This document shows, in pieces, positions 35,016 to 43,629 of a stretch of DNA of 64,000 nt. Numbering within the stretch: position 1 is the first letter of the stretch; each line of letters starts with the position of its first letter. The position numbers were made by a program, and so were the translations under genes. This stretch comes from Pseudophaeobacter sp. EL27 (GTDB lineage: Bacteria > Pseudomonadota > Alphaproteobacteria > Rhodobacterales > Rhodobacteraceae), in contig NZ_OMPQ01000010.1 of NCBI RefSeq assembly GCF_900313025.1, positions 1 through 64,000 of the forward strand, read 5' to 3'. The notes under the pieces are model-generated. The model ran no database searches. It was not told where the DNA came from and worked only from the letters and a program-made list of their open reading frames with translations.

Positions 35016-35256
35016 AGGTGCTCTCCTGAGTTGTTTTGCGGCGTAGGTTCTGCAGTCCTGCCGGAACTTTCATCTTATCATTGCTGCGCATGGTGTCGAG
35101 AAAGAGCGGCATACAGCCACCGCAATCCGCAGCCTTGCCAAGGGCGTGATAGATCTTTCCAGGGGTGATAATCGTCTCCGAGTCGGCATTCCGCATCCAA
35201 TCGATGGCAGCGTGAATGTCATGATCTGAGATCTGGGTACAGTGGCATATGATCAT
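34963..35256 (-). CDS. bfd: Bacterioferritin-associated ferredoxin
   Basis: 97 residues from ATG 35256. BFD-type [2Fe-2S] site: [10 protein letters not shown] ... [13 protein letters not shown], i.e. CxC and CxxC separated by about 31 residues. It reduces bacterioferritin to release Fe(II). The frame continues ~35 residues past the usual domain end and its last 53 bases overlap bfr, giving a basic tail ([19 protein letters not shown]); the overlap may simply couple translation. An AAGTT/AACTT palindrome lies at 35334-35347 upstream. Confidence 0.92.
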   Translation of the reverse strand: MIICHCTQISDHDIHAAIDWMRNADSETIITPGKIYHALGKAADCGGCMPLFLDTMRSNDKMKVPAGLQNLRRKTTQESTYEGRPQSHRLSQQSAAS

Positions 35257-35386
35257 GCGAAGGGTCCCTAGAGTGGCCAAAGCCCATAGTTTGTTGGGCT
35301 GATCGCAATATCTGACAAAAAGAATAGGGATACAAGTTCAAAAACTTATTGTTTTTATCGGATAAGCAAGTCTTGGCCTGGCAAAC

Positions 35387-35414
35387 AAAAAGGACCGCAG
35401 AATCTGCGGCCCTT
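35387..35414. terminator. Rho-independent terminator after the porin gene
   Basis: AAAAGGACCGCAG ... CTGCGGCCCTTTT: six to eight paired bases with an A-run on one side and a T-run on the other, so it can work on both strands. It separates the hemP-imelysin-porin part from the bfd-bfr part of the locus. Confidence 0.8.
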
Positions 35415-35487
35415 TTCGGGTTAGAAAGAAATGCTGTCAGACCCGAGGGAAGGCGTATCTGACAGAGTCACTTGCCTAAATTTCGGC

Positions 35488-36504
35488 TTAGCCACCCAGA
35501 GGGATGATGAGGTTCAGCCCAACAATGGTGTCTTTGACGCCACCATCATCCTGGCGCGCCAGGGCGCCGCCCAGGGTCATGCCATTCTGGAACTCATATT
35601 CGGCTGCGATCGAGTGCAGATCTGTCTCGCCCGAGGCATCCAGGTCGCGCTGCGACAGGGTGCCAGAGAGGGTCAGGTTGCCAATGGCATAGGCCGCGTT
35701 CAGGGTCACAAAGGTCGCGTCATCTGCGCCGCCGCCAAAGTTGCTAAAGCTCGCAACTTCGCCAAAGAGGTCGAGACCGCTGTCAAAGGAATGGCCAAGA
35801 CCGGCAACAAAGCCCTGCTCATCACCCACGTCGCCAATGCTGGCGCTCAGGTGACGCGCACCAATGTGGAAACGGGTATTGTCCACCTCATGGGCCCATT
35901 GAATGGCAAAGCTGTCGAGCTTGCCGGTGTTGCCGGCGCCACCGGTATTGGAGCGGTTGCGACCACGGTCTTCGCCCCAGGAGCGACTCAGCGAGGTGTC
36001 ATCAGCAAAGAACACACCAAAGGAAAGGGTGCCGGCGCCGTTTAGCTCGACGTCAGCCAGGATGCCCAGCTGTTCGGTCAGCTCATAGTCTTCGGCCAGC
36101 GTGCCGCCAAAGAAGCCAGCTGTATCATCCCAGGCAGAACCAAAGGCAGGCGCCAGTTTACCAACAGTGACGGTGGTGCTTTCGCCAATGCCAAAGCTAA
36201 AGCCGAGTTCTTCAACATAGAGACCCATGTCTTTGAAGGTGCGGTCAACGGTTGTGTCCGTGACGCTCTCGCCGGTCAGGGTCGCAAAGATCTCGACGCC
36301 ATTGCCAAAGGTGTAGGTGCCGGTGGCGGTGATGATGGCATAGGTGTTGCGGATTTCATTGGCCGCATTGTCGGAGGAGACAACCTGCTCGTTGCCGATT
36401 TCGATTTCGCCTTCCCAAGCGAAACCCTGCTCGGCAAAGGCCGCGTTTGCGCACAGCAGTACAGGCGCGCCGAAAGCCAGCGCGGCAGAGGTCTTGATGG
36501 TCAT
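35488..36504 (-). CDS. Porin-like outer-membrane beta-barrel protein
   Basis: 338 residues with a signal peptide (MTIKTSAALAFGAPVLLCANAAFA). The mature part is built of alternating amphipathic strands (FAWEGEIEIGNEQVV, NTYAIITATGTYTFGNGVEIFA, LHSIAAEYEFQNGMTLGGAL, TIVGLNLIIPLGG), as in alphaproteobacterial gram-negative porins. Unusually the C-terminus is LGG, not the common terminal Phe. It lies between imelysin 1 and the terminator, so it may provide an outer-membrane route for the iron form handled by the imelysin. Substrate unknown. Confidence 0.82.
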   Translation of the reverse strand: MTIKTSAALAFGAPVLLCANAAFAEQGFAWEGEIEIGNEQVVSSDNAANEIRNTYAIITATGTYTFGNGVEIFATLTGESVTDTTVDRTFKDMGLYVEELGFSFGIGESTTVTVGKLAPAFGSAWDDTAGFFGGTLAEDYELTEQLGILADVELNGAGTLSFGVFFADDTSLSRSWGEDRGRNRSNTGGAGNTGKLDSFAIQWAHEVDNTRFHIGARHLSASIGDVGDEQGFVAGLGHSFDSGLDLFGEVASFSNFGGGADDATFVTLNAAYAIGNLTLSGTLSQRDLDASGETDLHSIAAEYEFQNGMTLGGALARQDDGGVKDTIVGLNLIIPLGG

Positions 36505-36596
36505 GTGATCTTTTCTTTCCGATGTAGAGACCCGGCTGCAGGTATCAGCCAGGCTCTCAAGTGTTCTTTGTGTTATGTTATTACCTTGCGAAGGTC

Positions 36597-37865
36597 TTAT
36601 TCGAAGACTGCCGCAGGATTGTCAAGACTGTCGGATCCTTCAATTTCCAGAGCGTCAAGGTCCAGCAGTTTAACGACGCGTTCGATGGACTGGGTCTGGT
36701 CGACCAAACCGTTTACACCGCCCATGATGAGGGCTTCGCCTGCTGTGTTTCCTGCCTCGAGCATCTGGTCATAAGACATGCCTGCTTCAGCGGTTAGTTT
36801 AATTCTACCAAGGGCTTGCATGGTGTTGGAAAGCTTCGAGCGCATTTCGATATCCAGGGCGGGATCACTGGCAACAACCAAATCCGACAGGGAGGGGCCG
36901 GAAACGAGCGCGCCGTTTGCACGGATGTATTCGCCCAAATAGACGTTTTGTACGCCTAAACCGTCATAGTAATGGCTGTTATGGGTGTTGTCGGAGAAAC
37001 AGTCGTGCTCTTCTTCCGGATCATTCAGCATCAGGCCGAGGCGCATGCGCTCACCAGCTTGTTCGCCATAGGACAGCGAGCCCATTCCAGTCAGCATCGC
37101 CGAGATACCAGCGGCCTCATCAGCCAGCAGTGTGCTACGGGCTTCGCCGGCTTCAGCCCATTGGGCAGCCATCCACTCGAGATCAGTGACCAGCAGATCG
37201 GTGGCGGCTTTCAGGTATTCGCCACGACGGTCACAGTTGTCATTGCTGCAGGCCTCACCAGCAGCATAATCGGTCCAGGACCGGGTGCCGGCGCCATGAT
37301 CGGTGCCGTTCAGATCCTGGCCCCAGAGCAGGAATTCAACCGCATGATAACCGGTGGCCACATTGGCCTCGACCCCATCTGCTTCGTGCAGGGTCTCTGA
37401 CAGCAATGCGGGGGTGATTGCGCTGGTGTCGATGGATTTGCCCGAGAGGTCAAAGGTGGGGTTGGCGATCACATTCAGCGCTGCCAGGGTGTTTTCGTCG
37501 CTGGGGCCACCGTAGGAGGCATCCACATAGTCAATCAGCCCTTCGTCCAGCGGCCAGGCGTTCACTTTGCCTTCCCAGTCATCAACGATGGCATTGCCAA
37601 AGCGGAAGACTTCGGACTGCTGATAGGGCACGCGTGCGGCCAGCCAGGCGTCCTTGGCGGTTTGCAGGGCTTCAGCAGATGGCGTGGCAATCAAGGCCTC
37701 CACTGCGGCTTGCAGGGTCTTGGCCGTGATCAGGCTGTCCTGGTACTTTGCCTCGGCGATATTGGCGTAGTTGGTCAGAACGGCGGCTTTGTCTGCGGCC
37801 AGAACCGGTGTGGCGGCAAGTGCAAAACCTGCCAGGGCTGAACCAGTAAGAAACAGAGATTTCAT
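36597..37865 (-). CDS. Imelysin-family (ICMP-like, peptidase M75) iron-regulated protein 1
   Basis: 422 residues; signal peptide MKSLFLTGSALAGFALAATPVLA. Imelysin/iron-regulated protein A motifs: DAWLAARVPYQQSEVFRFGN, WEGKVNAWPLDEGLIDYV, the GxHxxE signature in GYHAVEFLLWGQDLNGTDHG, and HDCFSDNTHNSHYYDG. Cys pairs in GEACSNDNCD. Members are exported and iron-regulated; peptidase activity is doubtful and iron or haem binding is favoured. Followed by the porin-like gene after 92 bases, preceded by the 159-residue gene after 42. Confidence 0.93.
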   Translation of the reverse strand: MKSLFLTGSALAGFALAATPVLAADKAAVLTNYANIAEAKYQDSLITAKTLQAAVEALIATPSAEALQTAKDAWLAARVPYQQSEVFRFGNAIVDDWEGKVNAWPLDEGLIDYVDASYGGPSDENTLAALNVIANPTFDLSGKSIDTSAITPALLSETLHEADGVEANVATGYHAVEFLLWGQDLNGTDHGAGTRSWTDYAAGEACSNDNCDRRGEYLKAATDLLVTDLEWMAAQWAEAGEARSTLLADEAAGISAMLTGMGSLSYGEQAGERMRLGLMLNDPEEEHDCFSDNTHNSHYYDGLGVQNVYLGEYIRANGALVSGPSLSDLVVASDPALDIEMRSKLSNTMQALGRIKLTAEAGMSYDQMLEAGNTAGEALIMGGVNGLVDQTQSIERVVKLLDLDALEIEGSDSLDNPAAVFE

Positions 37866-37907
37866 CTGTGAAGTCCTTGATAAAGTGGGGTTATTGATTG
37901 CGATTGT

Positions 37908-38387
37908 TCAGTGTAGAGTGGCGGTGCCGGGGCGATAGCTGCGTCGTGGTGTGACGCCGCCGGTCATATGTTGCAGCAACAGGCCGGTCTGGGCAGCCAG
38001 ACTGCTGAGCGCCTGGGCCTGTTTGGGGGAGACAATCAGCGAGGCGAGGAGTTCGGCATCACTCGCTTCGCCTTCGGTAGCCGCTGCGACCAAGTTGGCA
38101 AAACAGTTTTCATCCGCACCGAGGCAAGAGCAGGTCATGCCATGGCGCACCAGCGGGCGACGCCCATGGGTGACGCAGAAATCGCAGAGCTGGCCAAAAC
38201 TTTCAAAGGCACTGTCTGCAAGGCCCGGCTCCAGAGTGCCGCAAAAGGCCTGATGCAGCTCGGCGCGGGCTTCCGCACCGCTGAACCAATGGCGCAAATA
38301 GCGCACTGCCCCGGCTTCCAGCGGGGGCAGATCAGTCAACAGGCCAACGGAGGCGCCGCCGCGCAGTGGGGTGTTGCGCGCGGTCAT
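37908..38387 (-). CDS. Cys-rich protein of 159 residues, unknown function
   Basis: The start overlaps the hemP stop as ATGA. Six Cys are visible, clustered in FCGTLEPG, LCDFCVTHG and MTCSCLGADENCF, which could bind a metal or Fe-S cluster. No signal peptide or membrane span, so it is probably cytoplasmic. Residues ~100-145 are an Ala/Leu-rich helical part (AELLASLIVSPKQAQALSSL). I do not recognise the family. Position directly after hemP and before imelysin 1 in an iron-box-controlled operon argues for an iron or haem role. Confidence 0.75.
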   Translation of the reverse strand: MTARNTPLRGGASVGLLTDLPPLEAGAVRYLRHWFSGAEARAELHQAFCGTLEPGLADSAFESFGQLCDFCVTHGRRPLVRHGMTCSCLGADENCFANLVAAATEGEASDAELLASLIVSPKQAQALSSLAAQTGLLLQHMTGGVTPRRSYRPGTATLH

Positions 38388-38554
38388 TTTGTCAGGATCA
38401 GCTTTCCGGCGCGGGTGATGCGCAGGCTATAGATCTGGCCATTGAGCAGGATGCGGGCCTGAATGCCGCCACGTGTGAGATCTTCGGCGTGATAAGTTGG
38501 GAAAACTTCGGGGGAGGCGGTGGTTGCCACCGGTTCGGATGTCATCTGGTTCAT
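38384..38554 (-). CDS. hemP: Hemin uptake protein HemP
   Basis: 56 residues from ATG 38554 (ATG 38545 also possible). The C-terminal half FPTYHAEDLTRGGIQARILL, then GQIYSLRITRAGKLILTK, is the HemP domain. HemP proteins are small, Fur- or RirA-type iron-regulated proteins that in some proteobacteria activate haem-uptake gene expression. Its start overlaps the preceding 55-residue ORF and its stop overlaps the next gene, both as ATGA. No haem receptor or transporter gene is in the window. Confidence 0.92.
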   Translation of the reverse strand: MNQMTSEPVATTASPEVFPTYHAEDLTRGGIQARILLNGQIYSLRITRAGKLILTK

Positions 38555-38718
38555 GTGGGTCGCCCATTGTTGAATTCCGCCTTGTCCAAAAGCCATTCCA
38601 GACAGAGTCCGGTGAGGGATCCGCTGGGGGCAAAAACCGGGACCCAAAGCGCGTCGCGCTCTATCGCCTGTTCTGGGCGGGACTGGGCCGTAAAGGTCTG
38701 TGGGGCTTTGATCGACAT
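38551..38718 (-). CDS. Small protein of 55 residues at the head of the hemP operon
   Basis: Runs from ATG 38718 to TGA 38551-38553, whose bases overlap the hemP ATG. Sequence starts MSIKAPQTFTAQSRPEQA and ends WLLDKAEFNNGRPT; it contains ALWVPVFAPSGSLTGLCLEW. No signal peptide, no family recognised, and the ribosome site is weak. The ATGA overlap with hemP and location 73 bases behind two iron boxes support it as the first gene of the operon. Confidence 0.6.
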   Translation of the reverse strand: MSIKAPQTFTAQSRPEQAIERDALWVPVFAPSGSLTGLCLEWLLDKAEFNNGRPT

Positions 38719-38790
38719 GGTGGCGATTTCTATTTGAGAGATGCGGGTCAGGGCTGGCCTGTCGAGTCAGGTTGGCTGCGGGCTTTATAC

Positions 38791-38837
38791 CTGATTATTT
38801 TAATCAGAAAACCCTTTCTGACTATTTTTGTCAGAAA
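38791..38837 (-). promoter_or_regulatory. Two tandem iron-responsive boxes (TGA-N9-TCA type) upstream of the hemP operon
   Basis: CTGATTATTTTAATCAG (38791-38807) has 7-bp perfect arms. TTTCTGAC and GTCAGAAA (38815-38837) have 8-bp perfect arms around a 7-base spacer. Both contain TGA-N9-TCA, the iron-rhodo box described for RirA-type control in Rhodobacterales and rhizobia. Centres are 27 bases apart, in AT-rich DNA likely to hold the promoter. Low iron would derepress the operon. Confidence 0.8.
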
Positions 38838-38943
38838 ATTATACTTCGCGATACATGATTTTTGCTTGGAGGCCGCGCCAGTCCAGCGTTGCGCTCCGAG
38901 CGATAAGGGGTGGGGCGGCCTATTGGTGATGTTGCCAGATAGA

Positions 38944-38972
38944 AAAGCCCGCCTTTAAAAAAGGCGGGCTTT
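38944..38972. terminator. Rho-independent terminator of metG
   Basis: AAAGCCCGCCTTT and its exact complement form a 13-bp stem with a 3-base loop, with A/T flanks on both sides. It lies 57 bases past the metG stop and insulates it from the iron promoter. Confidence 0.85.
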
Positions 38973-39028
38973 GCAGGTCTTGGCACGCTTGGGCGCGCCG
39001 GATTGGTTCTTGGGGCAGGGGGCGTGAT

Positions 39029-40747
39029 TTAGTCGCGGGTGCCAGCGAAACGGGCCTGCCATTCCTCGCTTTGCTCGTCAGTGATTTTGCCAAAGAGATT
39101 ATCAGGTACGGTGAACGCATGCCCAACTGGCAGCGCGGAGAGGGCAGCTTCGACGTCTGTGGGCCAGCTGTTGTCGTCGCAGTTCAGCGCCTGCATCAAG
39201 ACACTAGAGGCATTGGGAATGAAAGGCGCGCTCAGCACGGCATAGAGACGGATCAGGTTGAGGCCGAGGCGCACCTGGGTTGCGGCCAGCTGGGGGTCGG
39301 TCTTGAAGGTGGACCAGGGAGCGGTGCTTTGCAGGTATTCGTTGCCGGCAACCCAAATCGCGCGCAGTTCCTGCGCGGATTTACGCACCTCCATGTTTTC
39401 CATGTGCTGCTCATAGGCGCGAACGCGACTGGTGAGATCGGCGATCAGCGCCTGCTCCGGTGCGCCGTAGGGGGAGGATTCGGGAACTTCTTCGCCAAAT
39501 TTGGAACGGCAGAATTTGGTGATGCGGCTGACAAAATTGCCCAGAACATCGGCCAGATCCTTGTTCACGGATTGCTGGAATTGATCCCAGGTGAATTCGG
39601 AATCTGAGCTTTCGGGCGCATGGCTGAGCAGCCACCAGCGCCAGTAATCAGCGGGCAGGATTTCCAGCGCCTGATCCATGAAGATGCCGCGGCCCTGGCT
39701 GGTGGAGAACTGACCGCCGTCATAGTTCAGGTAGTTGAAGCTCTTGAGGTGATCGACCAGTTTCCAGGGCTCGCCCGAGCCCAGGATCGTGGCGGGGAAA
39801 GACAGGGTGTGGAAAGGCACATTGTCCTTGCCCATGAACTGAACATATTTGACATCTTCGGCGCCCATGTCGGTGCGCCACCAGCGCTGCCAATCGGCAT
39901 CCGTCTTGCCATTGGCCTCGGCCCATTCGCCCGCCGCAGCGATATATTCGATGGGGGCGTCGAACCAGACGTAGAAGACCTTGCCCTCCATACCGGGCCA
40001 GTCCTCGGTGCCCTTTTTGACTGGGATGCCCCAGTCCAGATCACGAGTGATGCCACGATCCTGCAAACCATCGCCGTCATGCAGCCATTTTTTGGCAATC
40101 GAGGTGGTCAGTACGGGCCAGTCGGCTTTGCTGTTGATCCAGGCGTCCAGCTGATCTTTCATCTGGGACTGACACAGGAACAGGTGTTTGGTTGCACGGA
40201 CCTCCAGATCGGTAGAGCCAGAAATCGCCGAGCGTGGATTGATCAGATCGGTGGGGTCCAGCTGCTTGGTGCATTCCTCGCACTGGTCGCCGCGGGCCTT
40301 TTCAAAGCCGCAGTTGGGGCAAGTACCTTCGACATAGCGGTCCGGCAGGAAGCGGCCATCGGCATGGGAATAGATCTGGCTGTCGTCCACTTCGCGGATC
40401 AGGCCCGCTTCGGCCAGCTTGCCGGCAAAATGTTGGGTCAGCGCATGGTTCTGTGGGCTGGAGGAGCGGCCAAAGTGATCAAAGCTGAGGCCAAAGCCGT
40501 TGGCGATATCGGCCTGAACCTCGTGCATTTCGGCGCAGAATTCATCGACGGGCTTGCCAGCCTTGGCAGCGGCGAGTTCTGCCGGTGTACCGTGCTCATC
40601 GGTGGCACAGAGAAACAGCACTTCGTTTCCAGTGGCGCGCTGGAACCGGGCATAAAGATCGGCCGGAAGCTGGCTGCCCACCAGGTTTCCGAGGTGTTTG
40701 ATCCCGTTGATATAGGGAATTGCCGAAGTGATCAGAACGCGTGCCAT
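39029..40747 (-). CDS. metG: Methionyl-tRNA synthetase
   Basis: 572 residues from ATG 40747 (the annotatable ATG 40756 adds three residues). Class I synthetase: [20 protein letters not shown] holds the HIGH-type motif (KHLGN); a zinc knuckle has [27 protein letters not shown] and [14 protein letters not shown] follow; the anticodon-binding helical domain includes [20 protein letters not shown]. The KMSKS loop is replaced by [13 protein letters not shown]. No C-terminal EMAP domain. Charges tRNA-Met for initiation and elongation. Confidence 0.96.
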   Translation of the reverse strand: MARVLITSAIPYINGIKHLGNLVGSQLPADLYARFQRATGNEVLFLCATDEHGTPAELAAAKAGKPVDEFCAEMHEVQADIANGFGLSFDHFGRSSSPQNHALTQHFAGKLAEAGLIREVDDSQIYSHADGRFLPDRYVEGTCPNCGFEKARGDQCEECTKQLDPTDLINPRSAISGSTDLEVRATKHLFLCQSQMKDQLDAWINSKADWPVLTTSIAKKWLHDGDGLQDRGITRDLDWGIPVKKGTEDWPGMEGKVFYVWFDAPIEYIAAAGEWAEANGKTDADWQRWWRTDMGAEDVKYVQFMGKDNVPFHTLSFPATILGSGEPWKLVDHLKSFNYLNYDGGQFSTSQGRGIFMDQALEILPADYWRWWLLSHAPESSDSEFTWDQFQQSVNKDLADVLGNFVSRITKFCRSKFGEEVPESSPYGAPEQALIADLTSRVRAYEQHMENMEVRKSAQELRAIWVAGNEYLQSTAPWSTFKTDPQLAATQVRLGLNLIRLYAVLSAPFIPNASSVLMQALNCDDNSWPTDVEAALSALPVGHAFTVPDNLFGKITDEQSEEWQARFAGTRD

Positions 40748-40994
40748 GCCATCCACCCATGAATTAAGTCAGGGGCTCGTCTACCCCATGCAGGGCGACA
40801 CGAAAACCCCGGCTGAGCCTTTCCCGGGATTTTTGGGAGCAAAGCCAGCTTTGCCTTGCGTTGCGCTTCGCTCTGGCGCACCTATAACGGGAAATCATTT
40901 CCCAATGCCTTGAAATATCACAGGCGCGTGACCAAGTTATCTGCATACCGTTGCATACTGTTTGCCCATTTTGACCCGAGGATCTTGCCCATAG

Positions 40995-41765
40995 ATGTTT
41001 GACTACCTGTTTGACCCAGATTTCCTGCCCTTCACCTTTGCGCTGGCGCTGTTGTTTGGCCTGGCGGGATTGGAGCTGGCGGCATTGCTGATCGGGGCGA
41101 GCTTTCTGGGCAGTGGGGATTCAGATGCGGATCTGGGCGGGGTTGACGGTATCGATGGCCCCGACGCGCCGGATCTGGGCGATATCGGTGGCGATCTCTC
41201 TATAGATGCCGATGCCCTGAGCGATTTTGGAGATCTGGGCGATCTGGACCTTGCGGATATCGACGGCATGGATCTTACCGAAGGCGCGGCGACGGTAGAG
41301 GCCTCTGGTGGGGTGAGCAGCTGGTTGGGGATTGGCAAAATGCCGATGCTGATCTGGCTGGCGACCTTGCTGCTGGGCTTTGGTCTGAGCGGTGTCGGGC
41401 TTCAGTTGGGGGTGAAGTCGCTTATTGGCTCTGCCCTGTCCCCCTGGGTGATCGGGGTGCCCGCCGGTGCCTTTGGCATTTGGCTTGCGCGCAGCTTTGG
41501 TTCCGTTTTTGCGCGTCTGCTGCCGCAGGTGGAGACCGAAGCCCTGTCTGAGCGCAGTCTGGGCCGCCGTCGCGGCGTGATCACCCAAGGCACAGCGGCC
41601 AAGGGGCGCCCAGCCGAAGTGCGGGTCACGGATCGCTACGGCAATACCCACTACCTGCGCGCTGAACCCTTTGCCCAGGGCGAGGAAATCACGCAGGGCA
41701 CCGAAGTTCTGGTGATCCGGGACAGGCGGCAAGACGCCTATGTCCTGATCCCGCTGTCGGAATGA
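40995..41765 (+). CDS. YqiJ/OB-fold-type membrane protein (DUF1449-like), partner of flotillin
   Basis: 256 residues. N-terminal membrane helix (FTFALALLFGLAGLELAALLIGA), then a ~55-residue Asp/Gly-rich segment (GDSDADLGGVDGIDGPDAPD and onwards), two more membrane helices (MLIWLATLLLGFGLSGVGL, PWVIGVPAGAFGIWLARSF) and a C-terminal OB-fold-like domain (RGVITQGTAAKGRPAEVRVT). Such proteins precede flotillin genes and are thought to aid assembly of flotillin membrane domains, like YuaF with YuaG in Bacillus. The flotillin gene follows directly. Confidence 0.8.
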   Translation: MFDYLFDPDFLPFTFALALLFGLAGLELAALLIGASFLGSGDSDADLGGVDGIDGPDAPDLGDIGGDLSIDADALSDFGDLGDLDLADIDGMDLTEGAATVEASGGVSSWLGIGKMPMLIWLATLLLGFGLSGVGLQLGVKSLIGSALSPWVIGVPAGAFGIWLARSFGSVFARLLPQVETEALSERSLGRRRGVITQGTAAKGRPAEVRVTDRYGNTHYLRAEPFAQGEEITQGTEVLVIRDRRQDAYVLIPLSE

Positions 41766-41870
41766 GACCCAGCGCCACCATGGGGCTGCTGACACAAAGG
41801 CAGGTTTGAAATGGCCAAAAAGACAGCCAAGCAAACTGCCGAAATTTTATTGAACGATGGAGGAATTCAA

Positions 41871-43577
41871 ATGGATTTTCTGATTATTGCTGTGCCCGGT
41901 TTTCTGGCATTTCTTCTTGTTGTTGGTCTGGTGCTTGGTCGCCTGTACCGGCGCTCAACCCGCGAAGTCAGCCTTATCAGGACGGGCTCAGGCGGGAAGA
42001 AGGTCATCATGGACGGTGGCGTTCTTGTGGTGCCGCTTATGCATGAGGTCAGCCCCGTCAACATGAAGACCCTGCGTTTGGAAGTGAAGCGCGACGGCGA
42101 GGCGGCCCTGATCACCCAGGACCGGATGCGGGTTGACGTCGGTGTGGAATTCTACGTCTCCGTCATGGCGACGGCGGAAGGGATTGCCCGCGCAGCCCAG
42201 ACGCTGGGCGATCGCACCTTTGACGTAGAACAGCTGCGCGAGATGATCGAAGGCAAGTTGATTGATGGTCTGCGCGCGGTGGCGGCACAGATGACTATGG
42301 ATGGTCTGCATGAAAACCGCGCTGACTTTGTGCAGGAAGTGCAAAACGCAGTGTCCGAGGATCTGACCAAAAACGGTCTTTCGTTGGAATCTGTATCCTT
42401 GACCGCGCTGGACCAGACGCCGTTTGAGGCTTTGGATGAGAACAACGCCTTTAACGCTGTTGGGATGCGTAAACTGGCCGAGGTGATTGCTACCTCAAAG
42501 ATGGAGCGTGCCCAAATTGATGCGGATGCGGATGTTTCGGTGCGTCGTGCGGCGATGGAAGCCCAGCGTCAGAAGCTGTTGATTGAACAGGACGAAGAAC
42601 AGGCCCGTATCGAGCAGAAGGAGCGGGTTGAAACCCTGCGCGTGGCTCAGGAAGCTGAGATCGCTGCCAGGACCGAAGATTCTGTCCGTGAAACCGAACG
42701 CTCTCGTATTGCTCGGGAAGAGGCCATCCGCTCAGCCGATATTGAGCGCGAACGCAAGATCCGCGTCGCCGAGATCGCCAAAGAGCGCGAGCTGGAAGTG
42801 ACCGAGCAGGAGCGCCAGATCATCATCCAGCAGAAGTCCGAAGAGGAAAGCCGCGCCCGTGCCTCAGCTGATCTGGCCCGTGCCGAGGCCACCAAGGCAA
42901 CCGAAGCGGTGGCAACCGCCCGTCAGGTGGCCGAAGCCGAGCGTGAAAAGCAGATTGTGCTGATTCAGGCCACCCGCGAAGCCGAACGTCAGGCCACTGG
43001 TATTCGTCTGGCGGCGCAGGCCGAAAAAGACGCAGCAGCTGACCGGGCCGAGGCCCGCCGCGAGGAAGCTCAGGCTGAGGCCGATGCGCTCAACATTCGT
43101 GCCGAGGCGAAAAAGAACGATATGCTGGCCGAAGCCGAGGGTAAGCGCGCCATTGTCGACGCTGAAAATGCGCTCTCGGCTGAGCTGATTGGGATGAAGA
43201 TTGACCTGGCCCGTCTGGAGGCGATGCCTTCCATTGTTGCTGAAATGGTCAAACCTGCGGAGAAGATCGACTCGATCAAGATCCATCAGGTCAGCGGCAT
43301 TGGCGCTGCGGGTGGTTCCGGTAGCGCTGGTCAGACTGTGCAGGCTGGGGCTGGTGAAAAGCCGGTGGTGAACCAAGCGCTGGATTCTATCATGGGCATG
43401 GCGGTGCAGATGCCCGCGCTGAAAAAGCTCGGCGAAGAGCTGGGCCTGTCGATGGAAGACGGGGTCAGCGGTATCGCCAGTGCAGCTCTGGGCGCCAATG
43501 AGGCAAAGCCTGCAAATCAGGTACCTCCAGTTGTCGACAGCTCAGCAACCGAGGTTGAGCCTGACGCGTCGGCCTGA
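41871..43577 (+). CDS. Flotillin-family protein (YqiK-like)
   Basis: 568 residues from ATG 41871, which has GGAGGAATT 7-8 bases upstream; ATG 41811 is 20 codons earlier and less well placed. N-terminal membrane anchor (MDFLIIAVPGFLAFLLVVGL), SPFH/band-7 domain (VRVDVGVEFYVSV, LREMIEGKLIDGLRAV, LESVSLTALDQTPFEALDEN), then a long Ala/Glu-rich coiled coil (residues ~210-450) and a C-terminal tail (VAEMVKPAEKIDSIKIHQV). Forms membrane microdomain scaffolds at the inner membrane. A terminator follows at 43602-43627. Confidence 0.93.
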   Translation: MDFLIIAVPGFLAFLLVVGLVLGRLYRRSTREVSLIRTGSGGKKVIMDGGVLVVPLMHEVSPVNMKTLRLEVKRDGEAALITQDRMRVDVGVEFYVSVMATAEGIARAAQTLGDRTFDVEQLREMIEGKLIDGLRAVAAQMTMDGLHENRADFVQEVQNAVSEDLTKNGLSLESVSLTALDQTPFEALDENNAFNAVGMRKLAEVIATSKMERAQIDADADVSVRRAAMEAQRQKLLIEQDEEQARIEQKERVETLRVAQEAEIAARTEDSVRETERSRIAREEAIRSADIERERKIRVAEIAKERELEVTEQERQIIIQQKSEEESRARASADLARAEATKATEAVATARQVAEAEREKQIVLIQATREAERQATGIRLAAQAEKDAAADRAEARREEAQAEADALNIRAEAKKNDMLAEAEGKRAIVDAENALSAELIGMKIDLARLEAMPSIVAEMVKPAEKIDSIKIHQVSGIGAAGGSGSAGQTVQAGAGEKPVVNQALDSIMGMAVQMPALKKLGEELGLSMEDGVSGIASAALGANEAKPANQVPPVVDSSATEVEPDASA

Positions 43578-43601
43578 TCCTAAACACCTCCACACCAAAC
43601 C

Positions 43602-43627
43602 AAGGGGCCGGCGTTTCCGGCCCCTTT
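43602..43627. terminator. Bidirectional terminator between flotillin and the MFS gene
   Basis: AAGGGGCCGG-CGTTT-CCGGCCCCTTTT: 8-bp perfect GC-rich stem with a T-run on the plus strand and A on the other side. Separates two convergent genes. Confidence 0.85.
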
Positions 43628-43629
43628 TC

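Noticed and set aside
35334-35347. AAGTT/AACTT palindrome before bfd as an iron box
   Set aside because: It does not fit TGA-N9-TCA or the Irr-type consensus; kept only as a remark in the bfd entry.
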